DNA of 64,000 nt from Agrobacterium pusense. GTDB lineage: Bacteria; Pseudomonadota; Alphaproteobacteria; Rhizobiales; Rhizobiaceae. The DNA lies in assembly GCF_900102105.1 (NCBI RefSeq), contig NZ_FNBB01000001.1, forward strand, positions 310,001 through 374,000, written 5' to 3'. Position 1 is the stretch's first letter. Each line of letters begins with the position of its first letter. A program made the translations under genes and the position numbers. The notes below the pieces were generated by a model that had not been told where the DNA came from, searched no databases, and saw only the letters and a program-made list of their open reading frames with translations. Of the stretch, positions 37,380 through 45,417 are shown piece by piece.

Positions 37380-37521
37380 TACCCCCCTCTGCCCTGCCGG
37401 GCATCTCCCCCTCAAGGGGGGAGATCGATATGCCGCACCCACCCGTTCCATGGGCAGGGTGTTCTCCCCTTGCCGATCTCCGCGCTTGAGGGGGAGATGC
37501 CCGGCAGGACAGAGGGGGGTA
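37380..37521. repeat. Near-perfect 36-nt inverted repeat within the glc operon
   Basis: A 36-nt left arm (37380-37415) and right arm (37486-37521) match at 35 of 36 positions, separated by 70 bp that contain further short inverted repeats such as CTCCCCCTCAAGGGGGGAG. It separates glcD from glcE in an operon whose glcE-glcF gap is only 3 bp, so it looks inserted. The form fits rhizobial intergenic mosaic elements. Confidence 0.85.
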
Positions 37522-37556
37522 AGCCACACCCTGCAACATCATAAATCCAGCGCCCA

Positions 37557-38990
37557 TCAACCCCTCCCCTCCAGCGGAAACACCTTGGAAGGGTTCATCA
37601 ACCAGCCCTCGTCAAAGGCTGCCCGCACCGCCATCTGCTGGGCGAGATCGGCCTCGCCATATTGGTGCCGCATCAGGTCACGCTTTTCGATGCCCACACC
37701 ATGTTCACCGGTCAAACAGCCGCCGGCATCCACGCAGAGCTTCAAAATTTCGTTGCCCGCTTCTTCCGCACGGGCCGCATCGTCAGGGTCATTGGCGTTG
37801 AACAGGATCAGCGGGTGCATGTTACCATCCCCCGCATGGAAGACATTGGCGACGCGCAGGCCGAGGCGATCGGTGATTTCGCTCGTCTTTTTCAGCACAT
37901 GGGAAAGCTGGGAGAGCGGCACCGTGCCGTCCATGCAGATATAATCCGCAATGCGGCCAGTGGCACCGAAGGCGGATTTGCGGCCTTTCCAGATCGCCGC
38001 CGCCTCCATGGCCGACTGACATTCCTTCACCGTCTTCACGCCATGTCGTCGGGCAATGGCCACGATATCGGCCAGCATGGCGTCCATGTCCGCCTCGGAG
38101 CCTTCGACCTCCACGATCAGAAGCGCACCGACGTCAAGCGGATATCCCGCTTTGGCGAAGGCCTCGCAGATTTCGATTGCCGGTTTGTCCATGAACTCGA
38201 TGGCAACAGGGATGATGCCCGCGCCAATGATATCCGCGACGCAGGAGCCCGCTTCTTCGGAGGTTTCGAAACCGAACAGCACCGGGCGCGCGCCCTCCGG
38301 CTTGGCGATGAGGCGCACCGTTGCCTCCGTCACGATACCGAGCTGGCCCTCCGAGCCGCAGACAAGCGCGAGCAGGTCGTAACCTGCAGCATCCAGATGC
38401 TTGCCGCCCAGCTCCAGCACCGTGCCATCGACCAGCACCATCTTTACGCCAAGCAGGTTATTGGTGGTGACGCCATATTTCAGACAGTGCGCGCCGCCGG
38501 AATTCATACCGATATTGCCGCCGATGGTGCAGGCAAGCTGCGAGCTGGGGTCGGGTGCATAAAAGAAACCCTCCGCGCCTGCGGCATCGGAGATGGAGAG
38601 ATTGGTTACGCCCGCCTGCACCCGCGCCGTGCGATTGTAAAAATCAAGCTCAAGGATCGCACTCATCTTCGACAAGCCGATTACCACGGCGTCTTCCTGC
38701 GGGATGGCGCCGCCGGAAAGCGAGGTGCCGGCACCGCGCGGCACGACCGGAATGCCGGAGCGATGGCAATATGTCATGACAGCCGCCACCTCCTCCGTCG
38801 TTCTCGGCAAAGCGACGGCGAGCGGCAGACGGCGATAGGAAACGAAAGCATCGGTCTCGAAAGGCACGAGTTCGCGGGGCTCGTGCACAAGACAGTCATC
38901 AGGCAGGACGGTCTTGAGGTCGGCGATAATTCGTTCGCGATCCGCCAAGACCTGAGCGCGCGGCTCCAGAAACTTTATAGGCTGCGTCAC
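37557..38990 (-). CDS. glcD: Glycolate oxidase subunit, FAD-linked
   Basis: A 477-residue GlcD, the substrate-oxidising FAD subunit of glycolate dehydrogenase. The FAD-binding motif PRGAGTSLSGGA is at residues 84-95, and the C-terminal FAD-oxidase C domain carries NVFHAGDGNMHPL and GEHGVGIEKR. D-lactate dehydrogenases share this fold, but the glcE and glcF neighbours settle the assignment. It is divergent from a LysR regulator gene, 105 bp away, with a palindrome at 39061-39085. Confidence 0.94.
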   Translation of the reverse strand: MTQPIKFLEPRAQVLADRERIIADLKTVLPDDCLVHEPRELVPFETDAFVSYRRLPLAVALPRTTEEVAAVMTYCHRSGIPVVPRGAGTSLSGGAIPQEDAVVIGLSKMSAILELDFYNRTARVQAGVTNLSISDAAGAEGFFYAPDPSSQLACTIGGNIGMNSGGAHCLKYGVTTNNLLGVKMVLVDGTVLELGGKHLDAAGYDLLALVCGSEGQLGIVTEATVRLIAKPEGARPVLFGFETSEEAGSCVADIIGAGIIPVAIEFMDKPAIEICEAFAKAGYPLDVGALLIVEVEGSEADMDAMLADIVAIARRHGVKTVKECQSAMEAAAIWKGRKSAFGATGRIADYICMDGTVPLSQLSHVLKKTSEITDRLGLRVANVFHAGDGNMHPLILFNANDPDDAARAEEAGNEILKLCVDAGGCLTGEHGVGIEKRDLMRHQYGEADLAQQMAVRAAFDEGWLMNPSKVFPLEGRG

Positions 38991-39060
38991 CGCCGCTCCT
39001 CCGTGCCGATAACTGGTATTGTTTCTTTACCACTTTGAAGCTGCGCAATCAAATGTTATG

Positions 39061-39085
39061 GATTTTTTCCATTCTGGAAACAATC
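39061..39085. promoter_or_regulatory. LysR-type operator candidate in the glcD/LysR gap
   Basis: Arms GATTTTTTCC (39061-39070) and GGAAACAATC (39076-39085) match at 9 of 10 positions around ATTCT. It ends 10 bp before the LysR start codon, so it is likely an autoregulatory site, and could also serve the divergent glcDEF promoter. Confidence 0.6.
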
Positions 39086-39095
39086 GAGGGCAACT

Positions 39096-39995
39096 ATGAC
39101 AAATCTGGGTGATCTCGAAGTCTTTGCCAGCGTTGCCGCCTCCGGCAGCATGTCGCTTGCTGCCAAGGAGCTTGGTTATTCGCCCGCCGTCATTTCCAAG
39201 CGCATCAAGCGATTGGAAGAAAAGCTCGGTGCCCGGCTGTTCCAGCGCACCACGCGACAAATCTCTTTGACCGAATCGGGGCAAGGCTTTTACGAACGGG
39301 TGCTGGCTGTTCTCGAAGGGCTGGAAGAGGCGGAGGATTTCGTCTCCGGCCGGGCCAATACCGTCAACGGCACGCTGAAGGTTTCCGCACCCACCTCTTT
39401 CGGGCGCATGCATATCGCGCCACATCTGAAGACATTCATGGAGCGGCATCCGGACCTGTCGGTCAATCTGGTGCTGAGCGATGAGTTCATCGATATTATC
39501 GAGGGCGGTTACGATCTGGCGATCCGTATCGCCGATCTCAACTCCTCCAGCCTCGTGGCCCGCAGGCTGGCACCGGTGCGGCGCGTGCTTTGCGCCTCGG
39601 CGGAGTATGTAAAGGCGTACGGCATGCCGGCCACGATCGAAGACATCAGGAAGCATCGCTGCCTGCCCGCGCATAATAACGACATCTGGCGACTGGAAGG
39701 ACCCGGCGGCGCGCTCAGCCTTCGCCCGGAGGGGATGCTCATCACCAACTCAAGCGAGGTGATCCGCGAGGCCGTCATATCGGGCCTCGGCATTGCGCTG
39801 CGCTCCACATGGGATATCGGCCACGAATTGCGCAGCGGGAAGCTGGTGCAGGTCCTGCCTGACTATGAAGGGTCGCGCAACGTGACGCTGTCTGCGGTCT
39901 ACCCAAGCCGGCAGTTTCTGCCGGCAAAGGTGCGGCTGTTCATCGATTATCTCGCTGCACTCTACGGTCCTTCACCCTATTGGGAGCAGGGCTGA
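39096..39995 (+). CDS. LysR-family transcriptional regulator next to glcDEF
   Basis: A 299-residue LysR regulator with the winged HTH at residues 1-60 (LEVFASVAASGSMSLAAKEL then PAVISKRIKRLEEKLG) and an effector domain from about 90 on. Effector-domain sequence (FGRMHIAPHLKTFMERHPDL) is of the large DSF/CrgA-like group of LysR proteins. It is divergent from the glycolate oxidase operon, so control of glcDEF by glycolate or a related acid is the simplest guess. In E. coli the equivalent regulator, GlcC, is a GntR protein. Confidence 0.87.
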   Translation: MTNLGDLEVFASVAASGSMSLAAKELGYSPAVISKRIKRLEEKLGARLFQRTTRQISLTESGQGFYERVLAVLEGLEEAEDFVSGRANTVNGTLKVSAPTSFGRMHIAPHLKTFMERHPDLSVNLVLSDEFIDIIEGGYDLAIRIADLNSSSLVARRLAPVRRVLCASAEYVKAYGMPATIEDIRKHRCLPAHNNDIWRLEGPGGALSLRPEGMLITNSSEVIREAVISGLGIALRSTWDIGHELRSGKLVQVLPDYEGSRNVTLSAVYPSRQFLPAKVRLFIDYLAALYGPSPYWEQG

Positions 39996-39998
39996 CAC

Positions 39999-41273
39999 TC
40001 AGTGCCCGCCCTCCGCATGGGAGCGGCGGATGCGGCGCACCACCCACCAGACGCCAAGCACGGCGAATGGCACAGAAACGCCGGTGACCACGGCCGGGTC
40101 GACCGGCAGCACATCATGGCTGATTGCCTTGGTGAGATAACCGATAAGCCCGACGACATAATAGGAGATGGCGGCGACAGACAGGCCTTCCACCGTCTGC
40201 TGCAGGCGAAGCTGCATGGCGGCGCGCTTGTTCATGGTATTGAGCAGCACGGTGTTCTGCCGTTCCAGCTCCACATCGATCCAGCTTCGAACCAGAGCCG
40301 TGGCGCGATAGAGCTTGCGCGACAGGTTGGCCTGCCGCTCTTCCACCGACTGGCAGGTGCGCATGGCGGGCGCCATACGCCGTTCCAGAAAGCTGCCCAT
40401 CGTCTCATGGCCCTGAACAGGCGTTTCCGCGAGCGCCCGGATGCGTTCGCGCACGATGCCGTCATAGGCGCGGCTGGCGCCGAAACGATAGAGGCTGAGG
40501 GCGGCATTGGCTTCGAGTTCCGCAGCAAGCCGGGTCATTTCGGCCAGCAGCGCATCCGCCTCGTCACGCGCGCCGTTTTTCATGCGCTGGGTGATGCCCG
40601 TCAAGCCATCCTCGATGCGCCGGATTTCCGGCGAGAGCGTCTGCGCCATCGGCAGGCCGAGCATGGCAAGCGTGCGATAGGTTTCAATATCCAGCAGCCG
40701 CTGCACCAGCGCGCCGCGGCTGTAATCACTAAGGCCCCGGTCGATCACCAATATCTGCGTCAGCCCGTCGCGATCCTGCCTGAAATCGGTGAGGATGGCC
40801 GCCTGACCGTCGCGCACGTCGCTATGACAGAGGCTGGTCGGCTCGAAGATTGTTTCCGCCTGCGAGGTAAAACCACTCTCCGGGCGAATTTCCAGCCGCA
40901 CGCCCGAGATCAGCGAGCCGGGCGGCGAAAAGCCGTCACCGAAGGGATCGCCGGCAATCTCCCCGCCAAATTTTTCCGGCGCAGGGCCGTCCCAGAACCA
41001 GGTCGAGAATTCGGTATGCCGCTCCCAGCGCAATGTCCCCTGCCCCCACGGCATGGCGTGGTGACGCGCATCGCGTTCCGGCGGCGCAACACCGCGGCTG
41101 CGCGACATTTCCGCAATGACGGAATGGTGCACGGCCGAGCCGCCATCCATCATGAAGGCAAGCTGGATGATGATGCGCGACGGGGCGAGCAGCACCGTCG
41201 GCCGCGCATGCACCTCGCCCAATGCCAGCGACCGTTCCGGCGCGCTTGCGAATGCAAATCTACCCTTTGCCAT
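39999..41273 (-). CDS. DUF3422 family membrane protein
   Basis: A 424-residue protein matching DUF3422 of proteobacteria. The soluble N-terminal part (residues 1-340) begins near PERSLALGEVHARPTVLL, and two hydrophobic helices near 365-385 and 395-415 form a C-terminal membrane anchor, followed by a basic end. The function is unknown. I chose the ATG at 41273 (MAKGRFA) because the extra 51 residues up to 41426 are not family-like. It lies tail to tail with the LysR gene, 3 bp apart. Confidence 0.83.
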   Translation of the reverse strand: MAKGRFAFASAPERSLALGEVHARPTVLLAPSRIIIQLAFMMDGGSAVHHSVIAEMSRSRGVAPPERDARHHAMPWGQGTLRWERHTEFSTWFWDGPAPEKFGGEIAGDPFGDGFSPPGSLISGVRLEIRPESGFTSQAETIFEPTSLCHSDVRDGQAAILTDFRQDRDGLTQILVIDRGLSDYSRGALVQRLLDIETYRTLAMLGLPMAQTLSPEIRRIEDGLTGITQRMKNGARDEADALLAEMTRLAAELEANAALSLYRFGASRAYDGIVRERIRALAETPVQGHETMGSFLERRMAPAMRTCQSVEERQANLSRKLYRATALVRSWIDVELERQNTVLLNTMNKRAAMQLRLQQTVEGLSVAAISYYVVGLIGYLTKAISHDVLPVDPAVVTGVSVPFAVLGVWWVVRRIRRSHAEGGH

Positions 41274-41561
41274 TGCGATATCGTCCCCGCTTTTATGGCT
41301 GATGTCTAAGGCATCGTTTGTGATGACAACACCACGATCGACGCCGATGTCACTGTTTTGATCCACCTGACAGAAAAATCCGCTGTAGTGCCCCTGTCGG
41401 GACCGCTTTAACAAAAGCCAATTCAAAAAGGCAGATGCCGTGTTGCCGCAGGCATTGATACAGCGAGCGAGAGAACTGGACAGAATATTTGACCAGTGCG
41501 AGACTTGCCTGATACTTTATACGATATCAAACACGGGCGGATTTCGCCGGGGACTTCTGCG

Positions 41562-42335
41562 ATGGACGAAACGCTTTTTGCGCGCATCGAGCACAGCCGC
41601 ACATCGCAGGAGGTGATCTTACGTTTCGAAGAACTAATCCTCGACGGCATATTGCGCGATGGCGACCGGCTGCCCGGCGAGCGGGAACTGGCGCAGAAAC
41701 TCGACGTCTCGCGGCCTATCCTGCGCGAAGCGCTGAAAGAACTCGAAACCCGCGGACTTCTCGTGAGCCGGCATGGCGGCGGCACTTATGTCGCCGATAT
41801 TGTCGGGGCGGTCTTTTCCGATCCCTTGAGCGCGCTGATCACCCGCCACAGCCGGGCGACGCGGGATTTTCTCGAATATCGCCGTTATATTGAAGGCATG
41901 ACCGCCGAACTTGCCGCGCAGCGGGCGACAGAACCGGACAGGCGCAACCTTGCCGCCATTGTCGAGCGGATGCGCGATGCGCACGAGGCAGGCCGCTTCG
42001 AAGAGGAACTGGCGGGGGATGTGGAGTTTCACAACGCCATCGGCGAAGCGGCGCACAACATCGTCCTTATGCACACGCTTCGCTCCTGCTACCGGCTGTT
42101 GAGCGACGACATCTTTTATAATCGCCACATCATCTTCAGTATCGCAGGCGCCCATGACGAGGTGCTGAGACAGCATGTCGCCATTCACGACGCCATCGTC
42201 GCCGGCGATCCGGCATCGGCACGGGCGGCGGCAGAGGCCCACATCGACTTCATCGTTGAGACGACATCCAGGGCGCATCAGGCGCGGGAATGGGACCGGA
42301 TTTCCCGTTTGCGGCAGCAGCAGCGGGGTAGTTAA
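41562..42335 (+). CDS. FadR/GntR-family transcriptional regulator (FCD effector domain)
   Basis: A 257-residue GntR-type regulator. The winged helix-turn-helix occupies residues 15-80 with LPGERELAQKLDVSRPILRE, and the all-helical FCD domain runs from about 95 to 235 and contains the DVEFHNAIGEAAHN metal-site motif. FCD proteins usually sense carboxylic acids. I took the ATG at 41562 (MDETLF), with GGGGA 8 bases upstream, rather than the GTG at 41496. It lies 85 bp upstream of mfpsA on the same strand and could belong to that unit, though that link is inference. Confidence 0.87.
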   Translation: MDETLFARIEHSRTSQEVILRFEELILDGILRDGDRLPGERELAQKLDVSRPILREALKELETRGLLVSRHGGGTYVADIVGAVFSDPLSALITRHSRATRDFLEYRRYIEGMTAELAAQRATEPDRRNLAAIVERMRDAHEAGRFEEELAGDVEFHNAIGEAAHNIVLMHTLRSCYRLLSDDIFYNRHIIFSIAGAHDEVLRQHVAIHDAIVAGDPASARAAAEAHIDFIVETTSRAHQAREWDRISRLRQQQRGS

Positions 42336-42420
42336 AAACGCCCTCAGGCGAAATACGCAATCCATTTTATTCAGGTTTTGATGGAACCTTTTGTGCTCTT
42401 TGGTCTTTTTATCGGGTTAA

Positions 42421-43785
42421 TTGGAAAAATTTACCAAGATGGGACCCATGACAACCACGAGCGAAACTGAACGCTATCCGCGGATAGCTCTCATATCGAC
42501 GCATGGCTATGTCGCCGCGCATCCGCCACTGGGCGCGGCTGATACCGGGGGGCAGGTGGTTTATGTGCTTGAGCTTGCACGCAAACTCGGCCAACTCGGT
42601 TATACCGTCGATCTTTATACGCGCCGCTTCGAAGACCAGCCGGAATTCGACGAGGTCGATGAGCGCGTCCGCGTGGTGCGCATTCCCTGCGGCGGGCGTG
42701 ACTTCATTCCCAAGGAATATCTGCACCGCCACCTGATGGAATGGTGCGAAAACGCCCTGCGTTTCATCAAGAAAAACGATCTCAACTACTCCTTCATCAA
42801 CAGCCATTACTGGGACGCAGGCGTCGCCGGTCAGCGGCTTTCCGAGGCGCTGAAAATCCCGCATCTGCATACGCCGCATTCGCTGGGCATCTGGAAAAAA
42901 CGCCAGATGGAAACCGACTATCCGGAAAAGGCCGATACGTTCGAACTGGAATTCAATTTCAAGGAACGCATCCAGCACGAACTCATCATCTACCGCAGCT
43001 GCGACATGGTGATCGCCACCACGCCGGTGCAGCTCGACGTCCTCATTGAAGACTACGGGCAAAAGCGCAAGCACATCCACATGATTCCGCCGGGTTATGA
43101 CGACAACCGCTTTTTCCCGGTATCGGATGCGACACGGCAGATGATACGCCAGCGTTTCGGATTTGAAGGCAAGGTGGTGCTGGCGCTCGGGCGACTTGCT
43201 ACCAACAAGGGCTATGACCTGCTGATCGACGGCTTTTCGGTTCTTGCCGAGCGCGAGCCGGAGGCCCGCCTGCATCTTGCCGTGGGCGGCGAGAACATGG
43301 ACGAGCAGGAAACCACCATCCTCAACCAGCTCAAGGAGCGGGTGAAATCGCTCGGACTGGAGGACAAGGTGGTATTCTCCGGCTATGTCGCGGATGAAGA
43401 CCTGCCCGACATCTATCGCGCGGCCGATCTCTTCGTGCTGTCCAGCCGCTACGAGCCCTTCGGCATGACGGCCATCGAGGCGATGGCAAGCGGCACACCG
43501 ACCGTTGTTACCATTCACGGCGGATTGTTCCGAGCCGTCAGCTATGGTCGCCATGCGTTATTCGCCGATCCTTTCGACAAGGAGGATCTTGGCATCACCA
43601 TGATGAAGCCGTTCAAGCACGAGCGACTCTATGGACGCCTCTCCCGCATGGGCGCGCATAAGGCGCGCAGCCTCTTCACATGGACCGGGATTGCTCAGCA
43701 GCTTCTGGCCGTGGTGGAAGGCAGGACCATGATGCCGGTCCTCGAGGAAGCCGACTGGGCCGAACCATGGAATGACGGCGATTGA
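42421..43785 (+). CDS. mfpsA: Mannosylfructose-phosphate synthase
   Basis: A GT-B glycosyltransferase of the sucrose-phosphate-synthase-like GT4 type. The N-terminal nucleotide-sugar domain has PPLGAADTGGQVVYVLELA near 36-54, and the C-terminal domain has the E-x7-E motif EPFGMTAIE around 344-353. In A. tumefaciens the enzyme transfers mannose from GDP-mannose to fructose-6-phosphate, giving mannosylfructose phosphate. The 4-bp overlap with mfppA is diagnostic. The longest frame starts with TTG at 42421 (454 residues). An ATG at 42439 with GGAAA upstream would give 448 residues. Confidence 0.9.
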   Translation: MEKFTKMGPMTTTSETERYPRIALISTHGYVAAHPPLGAADTGGQVVYVLELARKLGQLGYTVDLYTRRFEDQPEFDEVDERVRVVRIPCGGRDFIPKEYLHRHLMEWCENALRFIKKNDLNYSFINSHYWDAGVAGQRLSEALKIPHLHTPHSLGIWKKRQMETDYPEKADTFELEFNFKERIQHELIIYRSCDMVIATTPVQLDVLIEDYGQKRKHIHMIPPGYDDNRFFPVSDATRQMIRQRFGFEGKVVLALGRLATNKGYDLLIDGFSVLAEREPEARLHLAVGGENMDEQETTILNQLKERVKSLGLEDKVVFSGYVADEDLPDIYRAADLFVLSSRYEPFGMTAIEAMASGTPTVVTIHGGLFRAVSYGRHALFADPFDKEDLGITMMKPFKHERLYGRLSRMGAHKARSLFTWTGIAQQLLAVVEGRTMMPVLEEADWAEPWNDGD

Positions 43786-44528
43786 GACCGCTTCGCCTTT
43801 TTTCAACGGATCTCGACGGCACCGTCGTGGGCGATAATGACGCCACGCGGCGGTTCCGGGATTTCTGGCAATCATTGCCGGACGATCGCCGTCCGGTTCT
43901 GGTGTTCAACAGCGGCAGGCTGGTGGATGACCAGCTTGCCCTTCTGGAAGAAGTGCCGCTGCCCCGACCTGATTACATCATCGGCGGGGTCGGCACCATG
44001 CTGCATGCCAAGGAGCGCAGCGACCTGGAGAGCGCCTACACACATTCCCTCGGCACCGGATTCGACCCAAAAAAAATTGCCGATGTAATGAGCGCTGTTC
44101 CGGGCGTGACGATGCAGGAGGAGCGTTACCAGCATGGCCTCAAGTCCAGCTGGTTCCTGCATGATGCAGATGAAGCGGCACTGGCCGATATCGAGGCTGC
44201 GCTGATTGGGGCTGATATCGAAGCCCGGATCGTATATTCTAGCGGGCGCGATCTGGATATATTACCGAAGGCCGCCGACAAGGGCGCGGCGCTCGCATGG
44301 TTATGTGGACAATTGCGTATCGGCCTCGACGAATCAGTGGTCGCAGGCGATACTGGCAATGATCGGGCGATGTTCGAGTTAACGGACATTCGTGGCGTCA
44401 TTGTCGGTAATGCCCTGCCGGAGCTTGTATCGCTGGCTGATCTCGACAGCCGTTATTTCCGCTCGGGCGCGTCCGAAGCGGACGGCGTGCTTGAAGGCCT
44501 GCGCCATTGGGGACTGCGCCCCGCCTGA
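43782..44528 (+). CDS. mfppA: Mannosylfructose-phosphate phosphatase
   Basis: A 248-residue HAD phosphatase of the sucrose-phosphate phosphatase family. The catalytic motif I is STDLDGT at residues 8-14, motif II lies in VFNSGRL, and motif IV is VAGDTGNDRAMF near 192. The enzyme removes phosphate from mannosylfructose phosphate to release the osmolyte mannosylfructose. The start is a TTG at 43782 that overlaps the mfpsA stop (ATTGA), so translation is coupled. Confidence 0.9.
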   Translation: MRPLRLFSTDLDGTVVGDNDATRRFRDFWQSLPDDRRPVLVFNSGRLVDDQLALLEEVPLPRPDYIIGGVGTMLHAKERSDLESAYTHSLGTGFDPKKIADVMSAVPGVTMQEERYQHGLKSSWFLHDADEAALADIEAALIGADIEARIVYSSGRDLDILPKAADKGAALAWLCGQLRIGLDESVVAGDTGNDRAMFELTDIRGVIVGNALPELVSLADLDSRYFRSGASEADGVLEGLRHWGLRPA

Positions 44529-44776
44529 AGCGTTCCGTTATCGATGCTTTGGTTGCGAACGGTGTGAAAAGGACGCATCCGTGAGACCGCAATCGGGCTG
44601 TTCGGCCGGGGAACCACCCGGTCGAAACTTTGTTCGCAAATCTGCCGCATCATCTTTTCCGCAGGCTTCATCAGCGTGAAGACAGTAGTGGGTTATGGAG
44701 GTTGGGGGATTGGCGGAATTTACGGGATATCTATATTAGCAATTATCATAGGCAGGCAAAGAAGGACCTATTCGGA

Positions 44777-45256
44777 TTGAAGATTTTGAATCGATTGGCG
44801 ACAGATGTTGGCTTGATGTTGCGCAGACCGCCGCGGCAGCAATATGCGGCGCTGTGCTATCGGTTCTCCAAGAAAAATCCGGGGCCTGAAGTGCTGCTGC
44901 TGACAAGCAGGGACACGGGACGATGGGTCATTCCCAAAGGCTGGCCCATGGCGCATAAAAAGGCCCATGCGGTAGCCGAGCAGGAAGCCTATGAGGAAGC
45001 AGGCGTCAAGGGCACGGTGGAGAAGGCCCCCTTCGGTTACTACGAATACGAGAAAAAACTGAACAGCGGCATCAATGTGCCATGCAGGGTTCAGGTGCAT
45101 CTGCTCGAAGTTTCCGAAATGCAGGATAGCTTTCCTGAAAAGGAATCCAGGCGACTGGAATGGGTCAGCCCCCAGGAGGCGACCAGACGGGTCAACGAGC
45201 CGGAACTGAAAGCGCTGATGCTCGCTTTCGACAAACGGATGACGCATTCAAAATAG
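44777..45256 (+). CDS. NUDIX hydrolase
   Basis: A protein of about 159 residues with a Nudix fold resembling diphosphoinositol polyphosphate or nucleoside polyphosphate hydrolases (WVIPKGWPMAHKKAHAVAEQ then EAYEEAG near residues 65-95). The Nudix box is atypical: the Arg before the catalytic EA.EE is Gln, and the Glu six residues after the first Gly is Lys. The start is unsettled. A TTG at 44777 has GAAGGA 10 bases upstream, an ATG lies at 44816, and the frame continues to 44630. It is 248 bp after mfppA and so may have its own promoter. Confidence 0.78.
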   Translation: MKILNRLATDVGLMLRRPPRQQYAALCYRFSKKNPGPEVLLLTSRDTGRWVIPKGWPMAHKKAHAVAEQEAYEEAGVKGTVEKAPFGYYEYEKKLNSGINVPCRVQVHLLEVSEMQDSFPEKESRRLEWVSPQEATRRVNEPELKALMLAFDKRMTHSK

Positions 45257-45313
45257 TGCGGCCGCCCCAGGTGTGGCAATTTGCAGTTTGTTTTTCCAAC
45301 ACGGCTTTTATCG

Positions 45314-45331
45314 TCTTTCCTTTTGGAAAGA
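45314..45331. promoter_or_regulatory. Palindrome upstream of the PiT transporter gene
   Basis: TCTTTCC and GGAAAGA, perfect 7-bp arms with a TTTT centre, 87 bp upstream of the phosphate transporter start. It might be an operator or a hairpin ending the Nudix transcript, whose stop is about 60 bp upstream. No clear PhoB box was seen. Confidence 0.45.
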
Positions 45332-45417
45332 TGTACGAGATGTAACAGTCTTTCTGTAAATTGCCTTCAACCTGCGACACTGCCGGACGAAAGGGAATGC
45401 TGGCAAACGAGGTCTGA

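Noticed and set aside
37662..39038. 458-residue open frame on the plus strand across glcD
   Set aside because: A shadow of glcD. The opposite frame has the FAD-binding motifs.
40002..41309. 435-residue open frame on the plus strand across the DUF3422 gene
   Set aside because: The minus-strand frame matches DUF3422 with membrane helices. The plus-strand product is Arg/His-rich with no fold.
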